Source: Aquirhabdus parva
GTDB lineage: Bacteria > Pseudomonadota > Gammaproteobacteria > Pseudomonadales > Moraxellaceae
Reading direction: 5' to 3'
DNA length: 64,000 nucleotides
Assembly: GCF_003351745.1 (NCBI RefSeq)
Contig: NZ_CP031222.1
Span: forward strand, 2,710,207-2,774,206
Shown here one piece after another: positions 44,891 to 56,303 of the stretch; the stretch's first letter is position 1, and the number at the start of each line of letters is the position of its first letter. A model generated the notes under the pieces. That model did not search any database and was not told where the DNA came from. It saw only the letters and a list, made by a program, of their open reading frames with translations. The position numbers and the translations under genes are program-made.

Positions 44891-45781
44891 ATGCGTATGA
44901 CCTTGCGCCAGCTTGCCGTTTTTGTTGCCATTGCCCAAGAGGGAACCGTTACCCGCGCCAGTGAAGCCGTGCGCCTCACCCAAAGCGCCGCCAGTATGGC
45001 GCTGTCCGACCTTGAAAATGGCATCGAGTCCCCCTTATTTGATCGTCAGGGCAAGCGTCTGCATTTAAATGATTTAGGACGCTATCTTCTGCCCCAAGCA
45101 CTAGAAATTTTAGGTCGTGCGGAAGCATTTGAACAAGCAGCGCGTGGTGAGCTACAAACCGTTGATCTGCGTCTCGGCTCAACGCTCACCATCAGTGACT
45201 ATCTAATGCCTGACCTGATGGCGGGTTTCTTGCTGAAGAAACCCGATGCACACCTGCGCCTGCAAGTGGGCAACACTCGCCAGATTATCGAAGCAGTCAG
45301 CCAGTTCCAACTGGATTTGGGATTGATTGAAGGCTCATGTAACCTCCCGCAGTTGCAAGCAATTCCATGGGGGGCGGATGAACTGGCGGTGTGCAGCGCG
45401 CCAACCCATCCCCTAGCGATCAAACAGCAGCACACAGCACTTCATCTTGATGACTTCCGAGATGCTGACTGGATCGTACGTGAGGAAGGCTCAGGTACCC
45501 GCGAGGTCTTTGATAAGATCGTGTTGAATGATCTACCGGATGCCCGCTTACGCCTGACATTGGGTCATAATGAAGCGATTCTAAAAGTGGTGGCTGGTGG
45601 GATTGGCATTGGCTGTGTATCGCGTCTTGCCGTTGAACCGATGATTGATGCAGGTCAATTGGTGGTATTGAATACACCGTTCTGGATGTTGATTCGCCCG
45701 TTCTTCTTGCTGGTACATCGTCAGAAGTATCAAGGACCAGGTATGAAGGCGTTTATGACGTATTGCCAAGAATCAATTTAA
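44891..45781 (+). CDS. LysR-family regulator, FinR-like
   Basis: A 296-residue LysR-type regulator. The N-terminal helix-turn-helix spans LRQLAVFVAIAQEGTVTRASEAVRLTQSAASMALSDLE (given here in parts: VTRASEAVRLTQSAAS is the recognition region), followed by LFDRQGKRLHLNDLG. The effector domain has REEGSGTREVFDKIV and GIGIGCVSRLAVEP, seen in CysB/FinR-like proteins. Divergent position next to fpr suggests it controls fpr. ATG 44891 is used; ATG 44897 is two codons downstream. A terminator follows. Confidence 0.85.
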   Translation: MRMTLRQLAVFVAIAQEGTVTRASEAVRLTQSAASMALSDLENGIESPLFDRQGKRLHLNDLGRYLLPQALEILGRAEAFEQAARGELQTVDLRLGSTLTISDYLMPDLMAGFLLKKPDAHLRLQVGNTRQIIEAVSQFQLDLGLIEGSCNLPQLQAIPWGADELAVCSAPTHPLAIKQQHTALHLDDFRDADWIVREEGSGTREVFDKIVLNDLPDARLRLTLGHNEAILKVVAGGIGIGCVSRLAVEPMIDAGQLVVLNTPFWMLIRPFFLLVHRQKYQGPGMKAFMTYCQESI

Positions 45782-45800
45782 CACAAAAAAAATGGGCAAT

Positions 45801-45830
45801 AAAAAACCAGACATCGCGTCTGGTTTTTTA
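45801..45830. terminator. Bidirectional terminator between LysR gene and nuoN
   Basis: AAAAAACCAGAC (45801-45812), loop ATCGC, GTCTGGTTTTTT (45818-45829). It has A and T runs on both sides and lies between convergent genes, so it can stop both the LysR gene and the nuo operon. Confidence 0.92.
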
Positions 45831-45851
45831 TTATTTAAGCCTAATTTAGGT

Positions 45852-47429
45852 TTAGAAGCGTGCCATCGCAGCCAGTGCCAAGAGTGGCGCAGGATAGACC
45901 CCGAGGATCAACACCAGCAGAGAGCATAAGAGCACGACCACCCCACCCGCTTGCGTGCCCCAGTTGCCTTGCGCATCCAGCCCTTTGGTTTTGGCAGGAG
46001 TCATATAGAGCACGACCAATACACGCAAGTAGTAGTACAAGCCGATTGCACTACCCAAGATCACCACGGCAAGCAGATACCATGCACCGCCAGTGGTCGC
46101 AGAGAGGATCACGAAGAACTTCCCGATAAAACCAGCAGTCAGTGGAATACCAGCGAGTGACAGCATCATCACGGTCAGTACCGCAGTCAGTACCGGACGA
46201 CGCCAGAACAAACCACGATAATCTGCCAAAGACTCCGCTTCATCGCCGTCATAAGGGCTCGACATCAAGGCCACTACACCAAAAGCACCAATCGTGGTCA
46301 GCACATAAGCGACCAAGTAGATATTGACAGTCGGTAAGCTTGCAGTACCTGCAACCACGATCGCAATCAGGATGTAACCCAAGTGCGCGATAGATGAATA
46401 ACCTAGCAGACGCTTGATGTTAACCTGACGTACAGCCAATAAGTTACCAATGATCACGGACAATACTGCAATGACGGTCAGGACGATACGTGTCCCTTCC
46501 ATCGCCAGTGCACCACTGCTGAACAAGAAGCGCAGGAGCAATGCCAAAACTGCGACTTTGCTGACCGTCGCCAAAAATGTGGCAACGGGTGCAGGCGCAC
46601 CTTGATAGACATCGGGTGTCCAACGATGGAACGGCACCAATGACAATTTAAAAGAAACACCCACCAAAATCAGGCCAACACCCGTCACTGCAAGCGGCGC
46701 ATGTAAGGTGCGCACCAAGACTTCGCCCAATTGACGGAAATCCAGTGTGCCGCTGTAAGCATACAAGAAAGCCATACCCATCAGGATCGATGCAGAAGCC
46801 GTTGCGGATAGCACCATATACTTGATGCCTGACTCCAACGCTTTGCTGCGCTCGTGGGTATACGCGAGCAATCCATAAGTTGGTACAGAAAGTAGTTCAA
46901 GACCGATAAAGAAAGAGGTCATGTTCTGCGCACAAACCAGCAGCATACCGCCTGCGATTGCAATCAACAGCAGAATATACAGCTCTTCTTTATTATCTTT
47001 ATAGTCATGAATGTAGGCATGGGCCAAGGTACAGCACGCCAAACCTGCAATCAGGATCAGAATAATATAGAACTGTGCAAAACCATCCACCACGAACAGC
47101 GAGTTAATCGCATTGATTGCAGCGACTTTGCCCGTCACAAATTGCTCAGGCAGAAAGTCTAATTGGATAAATTCTTTAATCCCGAAACTTTGATCAGGAC
47201 CTAATTGGAAATAACGACGCAGCACTTCCATCGGAATAATTTGCAAACGATGGACCGCAGGTAAGAACACCGATAACAGCGCCGCATTCAGACCAATCAC
47301 CGTCACCGTCGCACTGAGGTTATGGTGACGCTTAATCGCAATCAGCAGCATTACTAAAACGGAGGTCAAACTGACAATAAAGACTGGCATTAAAGGCAGA
47401 AAATCGACCAAATTGAGTTCATTCGTCAT
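45852..47429 (-). CDS. nuoN: NADH-quinone oxidoreductase subunit N
   Basis: Antiporter-like membrane subunit of complex I, 525 residues with about 14 helices. Proton-path motifs are seen, including LLSVPTYGLLAYTHERSKALESGIKY-type Glu/Lys helix (here split as LELLSVPTYGLLAY and ALESGIKYMV), SFKLSLVPFHRWTPDVYQGAP and IKRLLGYSSIAHLGY. It is the last gene of the operon, three bases after nuoM, and ends before a strong terminator. The start is ATG 47429. Confidence 0.96.
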   Translation of the reverse strand: MTNELNLVDFLPLMPVFIVSLTSVLVMLLIAIKRHHNLSATVTVIGLNAALLSVFLPAVHRLQIIPMEVLRRYFQLGPDQSFGIKEFIQLDFLPEQFVTGKVAAINAINSLFVVDGFAQFYIILILIAGLACCTLAHAYIHDYKDNKEELYILLLIAIAGGMLLVCAQNMTSFFIGLELLSVPTYGLLAYTHERSKALESGIKYMVLSATASASILMGMAFLYAYSGTLDFRQLGEVLVRTLHAPLAVTGVGLILVGVSFKLSLVPFHRWTPDVYQGAPAPVATFLATVSKVAVLALLLRFLFSSGALAMEGTRIVLTVIAVLSVIIGNLLAVRQVNIKRLLGYSSIAHLGYILIAIVVAGTASLPTVNIYLVAYVLTTIGAFGVVALMSSPYDGDEAESLADYRGLFWRRPVLTAVLTVMMLSLAGIPLTAGFIGKFFVILSATTGGAWYLLAVVILGSAIGLYYYLRVLVVLYMTPAKTKGLDAQGNWGTQAGGVVVLLCSLLVLILGVYPAPLLALAAMARF

Positions 47430-47432
47430 GGC

Positions 47433-49115
47433 TTAGTGAACTCCCGTGCCAGTTGTTGTCGGTAAAGCTGGAACTGCTGCTGGAAACAGTGGCGAAGTAA
47501 ACGAATTACTGATCCATTGCATGGTTTGATTCGAAGTATCCAAAACAGTTTGAGGATACAAGCCGAGCCACACCAAGCCGACAGCCATCACCACCAGCAG
47601 TGATAATTCACGTGCATTGAGATCAGTGATGGCAAAGGTTGCTGATGTAGCAGGGCTGTTGTGATGATGATCAGCAACAGGCGCTGTTGCTACAGGCTCA
47701 TCATTTTCGTCATGTGCAGGAATCACGGTTTCATGTGCATGACCAAATAAGGTCTGGTGAATCATGAACAGTGAATACAGACCAGCAAGGACTAAGCTGA
47801 CTGTCGCAAGCACCGTATACCACGGGTACTGTTTAAACGCACCGAGTAGAATCAGGAACTCACCGATAAAGTTTCCGGTACCGGGAATACCCAGTAAAGC
47901 AGCACTAAAGAACATCAAGAAGACGGGTAAGTAGCGCGCACGTCCCCACATTCCGCCCATCAGACGCAAGTCACGGGTATGCAGACGTTCGTAAATTTGA
48001 CCGCTCATGATAAACAGTGCAGCGGATGACAAACCGTGTGCCAGCATTTGGACCATCAGACCTTGCATGGTCAGCAGATTGCCGGAATAGATCGCCAGCA
48101 GAATAAAACCCATGTGCGACACACTGGTATAGGCAATTAGACGCTTGATATCGGTCTGCAGGAATGCAACCCATGCGCCGTAGAACACGCCGATCATCCC
48201 GAGGGTAATCGCAATCGGTGCAAACTCTGCTGATGCGTGCGGGAATAATGGAATCACGAAACGCAATAGACCATAAGCCGCTGTCTTGATCAGAATACCT
48301 GCCAAGTCGACCGAACCCGCTGTGGGTGCTTGCGCATGCGCATCAGGCAACCAGCCATGGAGTGGCACAACCGGTAGCTTCACCGCAAAAGCAATAAAGA
48401 ACGTCAGCATCAGCGCATATTCAAAGCCCGGTGGGAACTGCGTGCCCAGCAATGCCATATAGTCAAAGCTGAGTTGATGTGTTTGCTGATAGCGGATCAA
48501 GACCAGAGCCAAGATACCGACCAACATGATCAGACCCGATGCTTGGGTATAGATGAAGAACTTGGTCGCTGCATAGACACGGCTGTGACCATTCGATCCG
48601 GCATGACCCCACAGTGCGATCAGGAAGTAGATCGGCACCAGCATCATTTCCCAGAAGAAGAAGAACAAGAACATGTCGATCGCGAGAAACACACCGATCA
48701 CACCGCCCAAGCTCCACAGCAGATTCAGGTGGAAGAAGCCCACATGTTTTTGGATCTCCCCCCAAGAACAGCCCACAGCGAGCACACCCAAAAGTGCAGT
48801 CAAAGCGACCATCATGAGTGAAAGACCATCCAGCGCCAGATGGATATTAATCCCCAACTGCGGAATCCACTGGACTAAATATTCTGCTTGCCATACAGGC
48901 GCTGTACCCGGTTGCACCAGATTATGCGCAGATAAGCTGTAATCACCGTGTATCCAGAGGTGTATCGTCAAACCCAACGTCAACAACATACCGAACAAGG
49001 CAATCCAACGCGGAAAGCTGATACTAATTTTTTCGCCAACCCAGCACAGAAATCCTGTAATAAAAGGAATCAGGATCAATAGCGGTAAAATCAGGTTATT
49101 TTGAAAATGTTCCAT
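47433..49115 (-). CDS. nuoM: NADH-quinone oxidoreductase subunit M
   Basis: Antiporter-like proton-pumping subunit, 560 residues with about 14 helices. Landmarks are FFFFWEMMLVPIYFLIALWG with the essential Glu, KLPVVPLHGWLPDAHAQAPT with Lys, and IKRLIAYTSVSHMGF. Compared with E. coli NuoM it carries an extra acidic and His-rich loop near residues 458-487 (PAHDENDEPV, then ADHHHNS), between late membrane helices. It lies one base after nuoL and three before nuoN. Confidence 0.96.
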   Translation of the reverse strand: MEHFQNNLILPLLILIPFITGFLCWVGEKISISFPRWIALFGMLLTLGLTIHLWIHGDYSLSAHNLVQPGTAPVWQAEYLVQWIPQLGINIHLALDGLSLMMVALTALLGVLAVGCSWGEIQKHVGFFHLNLLWSLGGVIGVFLAIDMFLFFFFWEMMLVPIYFLIALWGHAGSNGHSRVYAATKFFIYTQASGLIMLVGILALVLIRYQQTHQLSFDYMALLGTQFPPGFEYALMLTFFIAFAVKLPVVPLHGWLPDAHAQAPTAGSVDLAGILIKTAAYGLLRFVIPLFPHASAEFAPIAITLGMIGVFYGAWVAFLQTDIKRLIAYTSVSHMGFILLAIYSGNLLTMQGLMVQMLAHGLSSAALFIMSGQIYERLHTRDLRLMGGMWGRARYLPVFLMFFSAALLGIPGTGNFIGEFLILLGAFKQYPWYTVLATVSLVLAGLYSLFMIHQTLFGHAHETVIPAHDENDEPVATAPVADHHHNSPATSATFAITDLNARELSLLVVMAVGLVWLGLYPQTVLDTSNQTMQWISNSFTSPLFPAAVPALPTTTGTGVH

Positions 49116-49116
49116 C

Positions 49117-51000
49117 TTATTTCCCCATCACCTGAATTGCCAACAGTGCAAAGAGCAATATGATTGCACCGAACGCAGTACTTGCAGCATAACCGCGTAA
49201 TGAACCGCTTTGACCTTTGGTCGCCATAGCATTACCACCGCGTACAATTGCAGGGACGATACTCCAAAATTTATCCACAGGATCGCTTTTCACCAGACGT
49301 GCGATGAACAAGAACGGTTTGGTAAAGATGATGTCAAACAGTGCATCAAAACCACATGCGTTATACAGCCAATAGCCAAGGCCTGCACCAATCGTGGTTT
49401 GGTTAAATTTGTTGACCAAAGTGCGTTTGCCTGAGAACAGGATAAAGCCTACCAATACACCGCCCAATGCAGTCGCAATGGAGAGGTACTCGATAAAGTG
49501 TTCGTCATGTTCAAACTGAGCCAGTGCTTTAAAGTCAGGCAATACGCCTGCCAGTGGTGGATGAATCAACGCACCAACTGCGGTTGATAACACCAGCAAC
49601 ACAGACAGTGGCAACCAGTAGCTTGAGCCTTTAATCGCATGGGCATGACCATTCGGTTGACCATGGAACACAGTCCAGATCAGACGGAAGGTATACACCG
49701 AGGTCAGGAACGCACCTAGTAAGCCCGCATAGAACAAGCCTTGATGACCTGACGCCCATGCCTGCCACAGAATCGTATCTTTAGAGTAGAAACCGACGGT
49801 GATGAATGGTAACGCAGCAAGCGCACCACCACCGACGAGGAAACAGACATAGACGAATGGAATCTTTTTCCAGAGGCCACCCATCTTGAAGATATTCTGT
49901 TCATGATGCGTCGCAATAATGACCGCACCCGAAGAGAGGAACAATAATGCTTTAAAGAACGCATGTGTCATCAGATGGAAAATCGCCGCTTGCCATGCTC
50001 CAACACCGAGCGCCAAGAACATATAAGCAATCTGACTCATGGTTGAATAGGCCAACACGCGTTTGATATCGGTTTGTGCCAGTGCAGAGAAACCCGCCAC
50101 CAACACACCGACCGCACCGACTTGACCCACAAACTCAAGAATGTTTGGCGCCATCAGGAATACGGGATGTAGACGTGCAATCAGATACACACCCGCGGTC
50201 ACCATGGTTGCCGCGTGGATCAACGCAGAAACTGGAGTTGGACCCGCCATCGCATCGGCAAGCCAAGTATGCAGCGGAATCTGCGCTGATTTACCCATCG
50301 CACCGCCAAGGATCATCAGCGCAATCAATTGTACGTTTGCGCTATTGGCAATCAGTTCAGGCGCGCGCTGAATGATTTCCTGAATATTCAGGGTACCCAG
50401 CTCACGGAACAAGAGGAACATTGCAATCGCAAGGAATACGTCACCGACACGGGTCACGGTAAATGCTTTGATCGCTGCACGGCCATTGGCCAGATCAGAA
50501 TAGTAGAAACCGATCAGCAAGTACGAACAGATCCCCACGCCTTCCCAGCCCAAGTACAACAGGACGAGGTTGTCACCTTGTACGAGCAGCAACATGCTGG
50601 CGACAAACAGGTTCATATAAGAGAAGAAACGGGCATAGCCGACTTCACCACGCATATACCATGATGCAAACAGATGAATCAGGAAACCGACACCAGTAAT
50701 GATACCGGTCATGGTCAATGCCAGACCATCTAGATGCAGTCCAAAAGCAGGTGCAAAGCTACCGACTTGCATCCAAGTCCATAGGACTTGATGCGCAGCA
50801 ATCGCATGATCACCAACAGGGATATGCAGGAACTCAAAACCGACCAATGCTGCAACCAGTGCAGACAAGGCCATGCTACCAACACCCACCAGTGCAGCGA
50901 CATTCTCAGATAAACGATCACGGAAGATCGCTAAAATCAGAAAGCCTACCAGCGGAAAGAGAAATGTTAAAGGCAAGTAAGAAATCATTGATAGGCTCAT
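49117..51000 (-). CDS. nuoL: NADH-quinone oxidoreductase subunit L
   Basis: Largest antiporter-like subunit, 627 residues, whose lateral helix lies along the membrane arm. Motifs include [20 protein letters not shown] with the conserved Glu, [30 protein letters not shown] and [17 protein letters not shown]. The C-terminal long amphipathic region and last helix are present. The start ATG 51000 overlaps the nuoK stop by four bases (ATGA). Confidence 0.97.
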   Translation of the reverse strand: MSLSMISYLPLTFLFPLVGFLILAIFRDRLSENVAALVGVGSMALSALVAALVGFEFLHIPVGDHAIAAHQVLWTWMQVGSFAPAFGLHLDGLALTMTGIITGVGFLIHLFASWYMRGEVGYARFFSYMNLFVASMLLLVQGDNLVLLYLGWEGVGICSYLLIGFYYSDLANGRAAIKAFTVTRVGDVFLAIAMFLLFRELGTLNIQEIIQRAPELIANSANVQLIALMILGGAMGKSAQIPLHTWLADAMAGPTPVSALIHAATMVTAGVYLIARLHPVFLMAPNILEFVGQVGAVGVLVAGFSALAQTDIKRVLAYSTMSQIAYMFLALGVGAWQAAIFHLMTHAFFKALLFLSSGAVIIATHHEQNIFKMGGLWKKIPFVYVCFLVGGGALAALPFITVGFYSKDTILWQAWASGHQGLFYAGLLGAFLTSVYTFRLIWTVFHGQPNGHAHAIKGSSYWLPLSVLLVLSTAVGALIHPPLAGVLPDFKALAQFEHDEHFIEYLSIATALGGVLVGFILFSGKRTLVNKFNQTTIGAGLGYWLYNACGFDALFDIIFTKPFLFIARLVKSDPVDKFWSIVPAIVRGGNAMATKGQSGSLRGYAASTAFGAIILLFALLAIQVMGK

Positions 51001-51302
51001 CCGTGCATCTCACTGGCCGCATCGATATCCAAGTGCTGGAATCGACGATAAAACTGCAACAGGATCGCAAGACCAATACTGGCCTCCGCTGCGGCAAGGG
51101 TCAGAATCAGGATGAACATCACCTGACCATCGGGTTGCACCCAGCGCGAACCTGCGACCACAAATGCCAGCGCCGCTGCATTCATCATGACTTCTAAACT
51201 CATCAGGATAAACATCAGATTACGACGTGCCATCACACCATAAAAACCCAGCGCAAACAGAATTGCCGAGATCACCAAGCCATGTTCTAAAGGAATGATC
51301 AT
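50997..51302 (-). CDS. nuoK: NADH-quinone oxidoreductase subunit K
   Basis: Small membrane subunit (MrpC/ND4L type), 101 residues with three helices. Conserved Glu residues are in [18 protein letters not shown] and [16 protein letters not shown]. The protein begins [19 protein letters not shown]. It overlaps nuoJ upstream and nuoL downstream by four bases each. Confidence 0.96.
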   Translation of the reverse strand: MIIPLEHGLVISAILFALGFYGVMARRNLMFILMSLEVMMNAAALAFVVAGSRWVQPDGQVMFILILTLAAAEASIGLAILLQFYRRFQHLDIDAASEMHG

Positions 51303-51928
51303 TTCGATGCCCCTTTATTCTGAGATTGTTGGCGAGCCAACTGTTTTTCTTTAATTTGTGCAGTCGTTTCTGCAGCGACATCACGGATCGCGATCGGGTC
51401 ATTGAAGCCATCGGTATTGCGACCCAAATGGTACGCAGCAACCAAAGCCGCCAGCAGCAGTAAAGAGGCAAGCTCAACCAACAGCAAGTATGGCCCAAAC
51501 AGGGAAATACCAACCAGTTTGGCATCGACCACCTGAGTACCAGTGATCGCGGTCTGTGGATCGTATTGACCACTGGCTAAAAGCCAGACCACAGCCAGCG
51601 CGAGTAAGAACGATAAACCAGCCGGCCATGCCCATGTCTCCGCTGTAAACCAGCGTTTTTCTTGTGCAGTCGTCGCCTGACCCAAGTTCAGCATCATAAC
51701 CACGAACACGAACAGCACCATGATGGCGCCTGCATAGACAATCACTTCCAGCGCCGCAGCAAATGGTGCACCGAGACAGAAGAACAAACCAGCAACCGAG
51801 AGTAAGGAAACAATCAGACTGAGCAATGCGTGAACCGGATTGGTATTGGTTACGGTGCGAATGGTTGCAAAGATCGCAACCACGGCAATCGCGTAGAACG
51901 GCCAAGCGTTCAATATGGTCGTCATCAT
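51299..51928 (-). CDS. nuoJ: NADH-quinone oxidoreductase subunit J
   Basis: ND6-type membrane subunit, 209 residues with five helices; [19 protein letters not shown] is the conserved third helix with its pi-bulge region. The C-terminal soluble tail of about 35 residues is rich in Lys and Gln ([16 protein letters not shown]). It overlaps nuoI and nuoK by four bases each. Confidence 0.95.
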   Translation of the reverse strand: MMTTILNAWPFYAIAVVAIFATIRTVTNTNPVHALLSLIVSLLSVAGLFFCLGAPFAAALEVIVYAGAIMVLFVFVVMMLNLGQATTAQEKRWFTAETWAWPAGLSFLLALAVVWLLASGQYDPQTAITGTQVVDAKLVGISLFGPYLLLVELASLLLLAALVAAYHLGRNTDGFNDPIAIRDVAAETTAQIKEKQLARQQSQNKGASK

Positions 51929-52482
51929 GGCAACAACCCCTTCACGTCGACTGGAGCCGCTTCGTGCTCACCAGAACCTTTAGGTTTGCCCGCAATAGAC
52001 ATCCCCGCTACGCGGTAGAAGTTATAGTCGTGGTATTTACCAGGACCTGAGATCAACAGATGTTCTTTTTCGTAGACCAGATTTTGACGGTCAAATTCAG
52101 CCATTTCAAAATCAGGTGTCAATTGAATCGCAGTCGTTGGACAAGCTTCTTCACACATACCGCAAAAAATGCAACGACTGAAGTTGATGCGGAAAAACTC
52201 TGGATACCAGCGTCCGTCCTCTTTCTCCGCTTTTTGCAGTGAAATACAACCGACCGGACATGCCACCGCACACAGGTTACACGCCACACAGCGCTCTTCC
52301 CCATCGGGATCACGGGTCAGGATAATCCGACCACGATAACGCGGCGGCGGATTAATCGGCACTTCAGGATACATTAAGGTGTCGCGCTTACGCCATGCAT
52401 GGCTAAACACCATCAGCAAGCTGCGAATTTGAGACCAGACACCGGTCAATAAGTTTGCACTAGAATTATTCATTATGTTCAT
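51925..52482 (-). CDS. nuoI: NADH-quinone oxidoreductase subunit I
   Basis: Hydrophilic connecting subunit with two 4Fe-4S clusters (N6a and N6b), 185 residues. The two ferredoxin motifs are [16 protein letters not shown] and [16 protein letters not shown]. The first ATG is 52482; ATG 52473 is a better distance from GGA and could be used, removing three residues. It lies 13 bases after nuoH. Confidence 0.96.
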   Translation of the reverse strand: MNIMNNSSANLLTGVWSQIRSLLMVFSHAWRKRDTLMYPEVPINPPPRYRGRIILTRDPDGEERCVACNLCAVACPVGCISLQKAEKEDGRWYPEFFRINFSRCIFCGMCEEACPTTAIQLTPDFEMAEFDRQNLVYEKEHLLISGPGKYHDYNFYRVAGMSIAGKPKGSGEHEAAPVDVKGLLP

Positions 52483-52495
52483 TCCAAAGCATGCT

Positions 52496-53536
52496 TTAAG
52501 GCTGCAACGGGCTGGTATAAAGCACCATGCCGGCAGTAACCAATAGATTCAATAACGTAATCGGTAAACAGATTTTCCAACCGAAATTCATGATTTGGTC
52601 ATAACGTGGGCGCGGTAATGCGGCGCGAACCAAGATAAACATCATGACGAAAAATACAATCTTCACGACAAACCAGAAAATGGCCGGTACGTAAGGAATA
52701 TTCCAGTTAAACGGCGCAAGCCAGCCACCAAAGAACAACGCACTGATCAGGGCAGACACCAGAATTACGCCGATATACTCACCGACGAAGAACATCCCCC
52801 ACTTCATCCCTGCGTATTCCGTATGGTAACCCGCACCCAGATCCTGCTCGGCTTCTGGCGCATCGAATGGACTACGGTGAGTCACTGCCACGCCCGCAAT
52901 CGCGAAGGTGATGAAACCGAGGAATTGTGGAATGACAAACCAAAGATGGGTTTGCTGATATTCAACGATGTCACGTAGGCTAAAGCTACCCACAGTTGCA
53001 ACCACGCCCATCAGCGACAAGCCCATGAACACTTCATAGCTCACGGTCTGTGCAGCGGCACGAATACCACCGAGCAACGCGAATTTGTTATTCGATGCCC
53101 AACCGGCGAACATCACGGCATATACGCCTAGACCCGCCATGGCAAAGAAAAACAGAATGCCAATATTCAGATCAGCCACACCCCATGTCGGGGTGAATGG
53201 CACAACGATAAAGGACAACATCAATGCACCCATACCAATGGCAGGCGCAAGGATAAAGGTCAGTTTGTCAACGAATGGTGGAGTCCAGTCTTCTTTAAAG
53301 AACATCTTCAGCGCATCGGCGATGATCTGAAACAGACCAAAAGGACCCACGCGATTTGGACCATAACGATCCTGCCATAGCGCAAGGACACGGCGCTCAA
53401 CAAAGCTTAAGAAACCTGCAACCATAACCACGAGTAACAGGATCAAGACCGCCTGTACAACCGAAAAGGTAATATCCCATTGCGATTGGGTCAGCGTGCC
53501 TGCCAGAAAATTCGGTAACGTTGGGTCAGCTCTCAT
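52496..53536 (-). CDS. nuoH: NADH-quinone oxidoreductase subunit H
   Basis: Membrane subunit that forms the quinone chamber with NuoB and NuoD, 346 residues and eight helices. Conserved quinone-site loops include [35 protein letters not shown] and the acidic [21 protein letters not shown]. The start ATG 53536 is one base after the nuoG stop. Confidence 0.97.
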   Translation of the reverse strand: MRADPTLPNFLAGTLTQSQWDITFSVVQAVLILLLVVMVAGFLSFVERRVLALWQDRYGPNRVGPFGLFQIIADALKMFFKEDWTPPFVDKLTFILAPAIGMGALMLSFIVVPFTPTWGVADLNIGILFFFAMAGLGVYAVMFAGWASNNKFALLGGIRAAAQTVSYEVFMGLSLMGVVATVGSFSLRDIVEYQQTHLWFVIPQFLGFITFAIAGVAVTHRSPFDAPEAEQDLGAGYHTEYAGMKWGMFFVGEYIGVILVSALISALFFGGWLAPFNWNIPYVPAIFWFVVKIVFFVMMFILVRAALPRPRYDQIMNFGWKICLPITLLNLLVTAGMVLYTSPLQP

Positions 53537-53537
53537 C

Positions 53538-56294
53538 TTAGCCCCCTACCGCAGCAGATTGAACTTGTGGCGCCGCTTGAATCACGACCGCTTGGGACAG
53601 ATCCAGTGCTGTGAGTTGGCCGAGAGGATAACCGATCACGCCCACAGGCAAGTTTTCAGTAACAACGATCGGTAAACGCACTTCATCAGAGCCAACTTGC
53701 AACAGAACATCTTGACCATCTTTCAACTTCAACTGTTCAGCCGTTTCAGTGCTTAAGGTCAACACCGCATCGCTGATACGTTCTTGCATGACGGGTGCAC
53801 GTGCTGCCATCTCATCAGATGCATAGAGATTGGCGATCGGTAACAGTTTATAACCCACGCCAGCATCTGCATCAGGCGCGACATAAGTGCGTTTTGCAGT
53901 TTTGCGCAGTAGATCGAACAGACGTACGCCCGGATCACCCGCTTTCAGATGTCCACCCACTTCGTCTTGGAATTTATTCCAAGATTGTGGTGAGTTCCAG
54001 CCCGGTGCCCATGCAAAGGGAATTAACGAACCTGACTCTTGAGGACCTACATAACCTTCCATCGAGAAGGTCAATGCTGAGTCTTTATCTTGCGGTTGGC
54101 GCGGTTCATGTACAGATACTTTGGCACGCATAGAGGTACGACCTGAGTAGCGACGTGGTTCACGTGCAATCTTCAAACCCTGAACACGATAACCCGCATT
54201 CGGCGCAGCTTCGACAATATGCTCAAGTGAAGGCACCAGACGTGCGATAGACTCAATCACATCATCTAGTACTGTCCATTCAATCGCACGATTTTCAAGA
54301 CCGACCTTGATCGCATGCAACCAGCGCCAGCCTTCTTTGATCGTGATCTTCGCGTCGTAATAGCTCGCATCGAATACTTGGAAATAACGCTGTGCACGGC
54401 CTTCACCCGATACCACAGTACCGTCACCTTCAGCAAAACTCGCAGCTGGCAGCACAATTTGTGCTTGTGCAGTGGTCTCAGTCGCTTGATGATCCAGCAC
54501 AATCACTTGCTGTGCTTTGGCAAATAACGCTTCAACCTTGGCTTTCGGCAAGCGACGGGTCAGATCATTTTCAGCAATAACCAGTACGTCGTAATCGGCA
54601 TCCAGCAGGCTTTCAAGTGGCAATGCGCCACCATGTTGAGCAAGCAGTGCCAAGCCCATGGAGTTAACTTCAGGCACGACCAGATTGATACCGGCCAGAC
54701 CAGCATCAGCACCTTGAGCCGCGAAATACACACCCAAGTTTTGAACAATTTGTGCAGCCGCTTCCAGCAGTGCAGGTTCACGTAAGGTGGTTCCCGTCAC
54801 AACCAAAGGTTTCTTCGCGGCTTTTAATGTCTCTGCGATTTGATGAGCAAATTCAACAGCCTCTTCAGCAAGACCTGTCAACGGCTCACCAGCAATACTT
54901 GCTGCAACTGCAAAACCTAAGCGCGCGATATCATTCGGCGTAGCAACACATACGCCTTCTGCCAGTTCATCCAGTTTGGTTTCAGAGACTGAGAGAATAA
55001 AAATTGGGCTTTGTTCACGCTGACCGATACGACTGACTGGCTCTGCCAACCACTCTTGAGTTTTCAGCTTGGCTGCCATATTTTCACTGCGGGTTTTCGC
55101 AGCTTGGCGTACTGCTAAGGCAACACGTGCAGCAGTTTGAGTAATGTCTTCACCCAAGATCAACACCGCATCAGCGTCTTCTACATCACGCAAATTCGGG
55201 TTATAGATACCTTCGGTTTGCAAAATTTCAGCGGTTTTTTCGATGAGCAATTGTTCTTCGCGAGACACGCCCGATGAAAAGTTTGCCGTACCGACCAATT
55301 CACGCAGTGCAAAGTTGGTTTCAACCGATGCACGTGGCGAGCCGATACCGAATACTTTTTTGCCTTTTAAGGATGCAATCACTTGATCCAGTGCCGCATC
55401 AACCGTAATTGCTGACTGTTTGCCCGCTACAGTTTGCAACGGTTGACGTGGACGGTCCACCCGATTGACATAGCCATAACCAAAGCGACCACGGTCACAC
55501 AGGAAGTATTGATTCACAGAACCATTGAAACGGTTTTCGATACGACGGATCTCGCCATAACGCTCACCCGGGGAAGTGTTACAGCCGCTGGAACATTGTT
55601 GGCAAACGCTTGGTGCGTATTGCATGTCCCACTTACGGTTATAGCGTTCACTATGAGTTTTATCGGTAAACACACCTGTAGGACAGACTTCAACCAAGTT
55701 ACCGGAGAATTCACTTTCCAGTACACCTTCAGTCGCACGTCCAAAGTAAACATTGGATGCCGAGCCAAACACACCGAGATCTTTACCACCAGCGTAATCA
55801 TTGTAATAACGAACGCAGCGATAGCATGAAATACAACGGTTCATTTCATGCGAAATGAATGGCCCGAGATATTGGTTCTGGTGAGTACGCTTGGTAAAGC
55901 GATAGCGACGACGGTCATGACCCGTCATCACGGTCATATCTTGCAAATGACAGTGACCACCCTCTTCACAGACTGGACAGTCGTGCGGGTGATTGGTCAT
56001 CAACCACTCAACAACGCTGGCACGGAATGCAACCGCTTCAGCATCATCAATCGAAATATACATATTGTCGGTATTGGGTGTCATACATGACATGACCAAA
56101 CGACCACGACCAGCGGCGGCATCTTCAGCGGTGTTGTATTGCTTCACCGCACATTGACGACACGCACCTACTGAACCCAGCGCGGGATGCCAACAGAAAT
56201 ACGGAATATCTAAACCCAGCGACAAACACGCTTTGAGAAGATTATCCGCTCCATTAACATCAAACTGCTTTCCATCGACATGAATGACTGCCAT
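53538..56294 (-). CDS. nuoG: NADH-quinone oxidoreductase subunit G
   Basis: Largest peripheral subunit, 918 residues, an iron-sulfur protein of the molybdopterin oxidoreductase superfamily. The N-terminal 2Fe-2S site uses [15 protein letters not shown], followed by [27 protein letters not shown] and [10 protein letters not shown]. The extra N7 cluster motif is present: [15 protein letters not shown] with a distant Cys in [12 protein letters not shown]. The remainder is the large folded domain without molybdenum cofactor. The start ATG 56294 has AGGAA upstream and it lies nine bases after nuoF. Confidence 0.96.
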   Translation of the reverse strand: MAVIHVDGKQFDVNGADNLLKACLSLGLDIPYFCWHPALGSVGACRQCAVKQYNTAEDAAAGRGRLVMSCMTPNTDNMYISIDDAEAVAFRASVVEWLMTNHPHDCPVCEEGGHCHLQDMTVMTGHDRRRYRFTKRTHQNQYLGPFISHEMNRCISCYRCVRYYNDYAGGKDLGVFGSASNVYFGRATEGVLESEFSGNLVEVCPTGVFTDKTHSERYNRKWDMQYAPSVCQQCSSGCNTSPGERYGEIRRIENRFNGSVNQYFLCDRGRFGYGYVNRVDRPRQPLQTVAGKQSAITVDAALDQVIASLKGKKVFGIGSPRASVETNFALRELVGTANFSSGVSREEQLLIEKTAEILQTEGIYNPNLRDVEDADAVLILGEDITQTAARVALAVRQAAKTRSENMAAKLKTQEWLAEPVSRIGQREQSPIFILSVSETKLDELAEGVCVATPNDIARLGFAVAASIAGEPLTGLAEEAVEFAHQIAETLKAAKKPLVVTGTTLREPALLEAAAQIVQNLGVYFAAQGADAGLAGINLVVPEVNSMGLALLAQHGGALPLESLLDADYDVLVIAENDLTRRLPKAKVEALFAKAQQVIVLDHQATETTAQAQIVLPAASFAEGDGTVVSGEGRAQRYFQVFDASYYDAKITIKEGWRWLHAIKVGLENRAIEWTVLDDVIESIARLVPSLEHIVEAAPNAGYRVQGLKIAREPRRYSGRTSMRAKVSVHEPRQPQDKDSALTFSMEGYVGPQESGSLIPFAWAPGWNSPQSWNKFQDEVGGHLKAGDPGVRLFDLLRKTAKRTYVAPDADAGVGYKLLPIANLYASDEMAARAPVMQERISDAVLTLSTETAEQLKLKDGQDVLLQVGSDEVRLPIVVTENLPVGVIGYPLGQLTALDLSQAVVIQAAPQVQSAAVGG

Positions 56295-56303
56295 CTCGAT
56301 TCC

